NCBI GenBank assembly: GCA_017477685.1
Contig: JAFUUT010000249.1
Span: 1 to 5,943, forward strand
Direction of reading: 5' to 3'
Source of the DNA: a bacterium
GTDB lineage: Bacteria > Cyanobacteriota > Vampirovibrionia > Gastranaerophilales > Gastranaerophilaceae
Length of the DNA stretch: 5,943 bases
Below the pieces are notes generated by a model. It had not been told where the DNA came from and ran no database searches. It worked only from the letters and a program-made list of their open reading frames with translations. Position numbers and translations under genes: made by a program. Positions 4,136 to 5,943 of the stretch are shown one piece after another. Every line of letters begins with the position of its first letter. Positions within the stretch are counted from its first letter, which is position 1.

Positions 4136-5884
4136 TTATTTTTTAGATATTTTGACTCCGTCTTTTGCTAACATATTTCTGGTAGCGAATGCACCTTCAG
4201 ATTCGTCGTCGATATTACGAGCCTTATATATCATCCTGTCATTTATACGCTCTAGCACCTCTTTAGGTAGAGTTTTATTTGTTAAAACACTATAGAAATG
4301 TTGAGCTTCTGTTGATGGCAGCATATGCAAGAAGCTTGCCAAATGTTCCCATACAATAGGCATTGTACATTTTTCTGCGAGTTTATAATATCCTGCAATC
4401 TTCTCAGGGTCAATATCTCTAAGAGAAACATTTATATCATCCGTTATTTTTGCTTCAGTATGAGCAACTTTCTTAGAAAGAAGCGGAATTTCATTTAGTA
4501 AAATTACTTGTGTTTCTTTATCTCCAGTTTTTGCCAGTTTTTCAAAGTATTTCATTGCATCTTCTGTTGGAAGATATTTAAGTACATAAGCTAAACCTTG
4601 ATTTACTAATGGTGAATTGTAGTTCATGCATCTTTCTATACATTCATTTTGAACTCTTGGCGGAAGATGCTTGATAGCCATTGCCAAACCTGCAAGTTTG
4701 CCTTCTGTTTTATTTGCATCAGACATTTCTTGCAGCCATAATTCATAGCGTTTTTCAGGACCCAAATCTTTTATGATACTGCCGTCTTTTCTCATCACAA
4801 AGCCTGCTTTTTCAAATGCAGCTTTATCGGATACAACAAGTCCGCGTTTAGATCTGGCTAAGCCTAATCTCATTAATTGCTCATCCGGTATTCCTTTTAA
4901 TTCTCGGTTCATAACCGTTTCGCCGCCATGTTTGATTTTGTCCATATATATTCTTGCAGCTTTTGATTTGTTTTTAACTTTATTTACTACTGCAAGTCTT
5001 GACCAGCTTACATCATAACCTTTTATTAGGTGCTGTTCATGAAGTTCTCTGTTTTGCTTGGTTCTCAAATCATATACTATACCGTATTTATATGGATCAA
5101 CAATATTTTGAGGACGTCTTACATCTTCGTTAATATATTTTGTTAGCATGAAACCGCTTTCTAAATCTCCTAAGTAAAATTTACCTTTTTGGGTATCCAT
5201 ACCTTCATGTTTCATCCAATATGCAGCTGCGTTCAATTCTGCATGTACTCCGCTTCTTTTTGCTTCGTGCCATTCTTTTTTTATTATTTCAGGATATACT
5301 TTCAAAAGATATTCATCATCGCTCATTCTTGTATCATGTAAACCTTTAACAAAGAATGCTTTTACTCCGGAATTTTTATCTTCTCCAACAAATCTTAAAT
5401 CTACTGATTCATTTTCTTTAAGAATATTAAATTTACGTAAAACATTTGTTAATATTTCGTTAGCTTCTACAGGACGTTTTTCGCCGGTTTTATCTTGTAT
5501 ATACTCCCCTCTAGAATTCTTTATGAACCTTGCGAAAATCTCTTCCTCTGTTTTAGGTCTGTGGAATTCACCACGGAAATTCCTAATCTTTTCTGCTACT
5601 TGTCCGAAAGCTTCTGTTATTTCTTGGGTAGCAATTCTACGTTCTGTTGCAGGAATTTTGTCAATCATAAATTTAGGCAGTTGACCTACTACTTTACTTT
5701 TTCCCGGTTTGGTCATAATAAGTTCCATGATTGCTCTTTGACCATCAGGATAAATTTGCTTTTGCAAAACGCTTGTAATACCATTGAAGCTTATATTTGC
5801 TTGGGTTTGTTCCGGCTGATTTTTAACCGGATTGTTTCTTTGGTTAGCATAATAATTAGCTGCATTTACGGGTAAAATTCTCAT
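4136..5884 (-). CDS. Hypothetical 582-aa protein: possible kinase-like N-lobe and HEAT-like repeats
   Basis: I do not recognise a named family. No signal peptide or membrane segment is visible, so it is probably cytoplasmic. Residues 1-35 are low in complexity (Asn, Gln, Pro) and contain ISFNG. Residues 161-250 resemble the N-lobe of a protein kinase: two beta-like strands, EYLLKVYP with K195 as in beta-3, a helix HAELNAAAYW with E216 as in helix C, then FYLGDLESGFMLTKYI as beta-4, beta-5 and hinge. A canonical HxDxxxxN catalytic loop or DFG is not evident afterwards, so this could be a pseudokinase or a chance likeness. Residues 400-430, 431-461 and 515-545 are three 31-residue units of the form LAxxLKxLP, helical and HEAT-like, suggesting a protein-binding surface. 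The start is secured by AAAGGAG 6 nt before the ATG (5891-5897). Existence is near certain; function is not. Confidence 0.9.
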   Translation of the reverse strand: MRILPVNAANYYANQRNNPVKNQPEQTQANISFNGITSVLQKQIYPDGQRAIMELIMTKPGKSKVVGQLPKFMIDKIPATERRIATQEITEAFGQVAEKIRNFRGEFHRPKTEEEIFARFIKNSRGEYIQDKTGEKRPVEANEILTNVLRKFNILKENESVDLRFVGEDKNSGVKAFFVKGLHDTRMSDDEYLLKVYPEIIKKEWHEAKRSGVHAELNAAAYWMKHEGMDTQKGKFYLGDLESGFMLTKYINEDVRRPQNIVDPYKYGIVYDLRTKQNRELHEQHLIKGYDVSWSRLAVVNKVKNKSKAARIYMDKIKHGGETVMNRELKGIPDEQLMRLGLARSKRGLVVSDKAAFEKAGFVMRKDGSIIKDLGPEKRYELWLQEMSDANKTEGKLAGLAMAIKHLPPRVQNECIERCMNYNSPLVNQGLAYVLKYLPTEDAMKYFEKLAKTGDKETQVILLNEIPLLSKKVAHTEAKITDDINVSLRDIDPEKIAGYYKLAEKCTMPIVWEHLASFLHMLPSTEAQHFYSVLTNKTLPKEVLERINDRMIYKARNIDDESEGAFATRNMLAKDGVKISKK

Positions 5885-5897
5885 TACACACTCCTTT

Positions 5898-5910
5898 TGT
5901 GAATTTCACA
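5898..5910. promoter_or_regulatory. Perfect palindrome beside the ribosome binding site, possible operator
   Basis: TGTGAATTTCACA is a perfect inverted repeat of 6-bp arms about one central base. The arms are too close together to make a hairpin, so a dimeric DNA-binding protein is the more likely reader. It abuts the AAAGGAG site of the 582-aa gene and would lie in its 5' leader. The half-sites resemble those of CRP (TGTGA/TCACA), but the spacing is 3 and not 6. Confidence 0.3.
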
Positions 5911-5933
5911 TATAAACTACTACATGTATAATC

Positions 5934-5939
5934 AGTATA
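5934..5939 (-). promoter_or_regulatory. Possible -10 hexamer of the 582-aa protein gene
   Basis: TATACT on the minus strand matches five of six -10 consensus bases and is the same hexamer used by the adhesin-E-like gene. Its -35 would lie beyond the right edge. TATACA at 5930-5925 is a weaker alternative. Choosing between them is not possible from this window. Confidence 0.3.
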
Positions 5940-5943
5940 TCTC

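Noticed and set aside
5495..5875. Plus-strand ORF of 126 codons
   Set aside because: It is antisense to the N-terminal part of the 582-aa gene and has no visible ribosome binding site or recognisable domain.
5898..5910. CRP/FNR-type binding site
   Set aside because: The TGTGA/TCACA half-sites are 3 bp apart and not the usual 6, so I call it only a palindrome.

Overview
The window is AT-rich bacterial DNA. It holds five protein genes (one cut by the left edge), a probable small RNA gene, and several well-formed intrinsic terminators. My best guess at the source is a gut member of the Vampirovibrionia/Melainabacteria (Gastranaerophilales type), the non-photosynthetic sister group of cyanobacteria. 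The guess rests on AT-rich codon use, Shine-Dalgarno sites of the AAAGGAG kind, and lineage-style hypothetical proteins whose N-termini are low in complexity and carry short motifs such as ISFNG or LYFKAN. This is pattern recognition, not a database result.

Layout, left to right. (1) 1-536, minus: the N-terminal 178 residues of an unrecognised multi-pass membrane protein that runs off the left edge, with an extended -10 promoter at 562-570. (2) 629-2422, minus: an orphan membrane sensor histidine kinase (Cache-like sensor, HAMP, PAS, HisKA, HATPase) with all catalytic motifs intact. Its extended -10 element lies so close to the ATG that a leaderless mRNA is possible. (3) 2461-2491: terminator of the next gene. 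(4) 2509-2952, minus: a small secreted protein of surface-adhesin-E type with a near-consensus promoter (TTGACA, 18 bp, TATACT) and a strong ribosome binding site. (5) 2953-3323: a stretch without an accepted protein gene but dense in RNA-like structure. It has a minus-strand terminator with no protein gene upstream of it, preceded by a C-rich anti-Shine-Dalgarno-like stretch and a perfect hairpin with a GNRA loop. Next to this is a nested three-helix inverted repeat ending in a T-tract on the plus strand. (6) 3324-4076, plus: an unrecognised protein of about 250 aa with one C-terminal membrane segment. (7) 4089-4121: a strong bidirectional terminator between convergent genes. (8) 4136-5884, minus: an unrecognised 582-aa protein with a possible kinase-like N-lobe in its middle and HEAT-like 31-residue repeats at its C-terminus.

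The genes look like separate transcription units, each with its own promoter or terminator, and not one operon. No shared pathway is evident. The most interesting part is the structured intergenic region at about 3089-3269: I read the minus strand as a compact small RNA that could bind ribosome binding sites. The second point of interest is the architecture of the 582-aa protein. I found no mobile element, CRISPR array, tRNA or rRNA.
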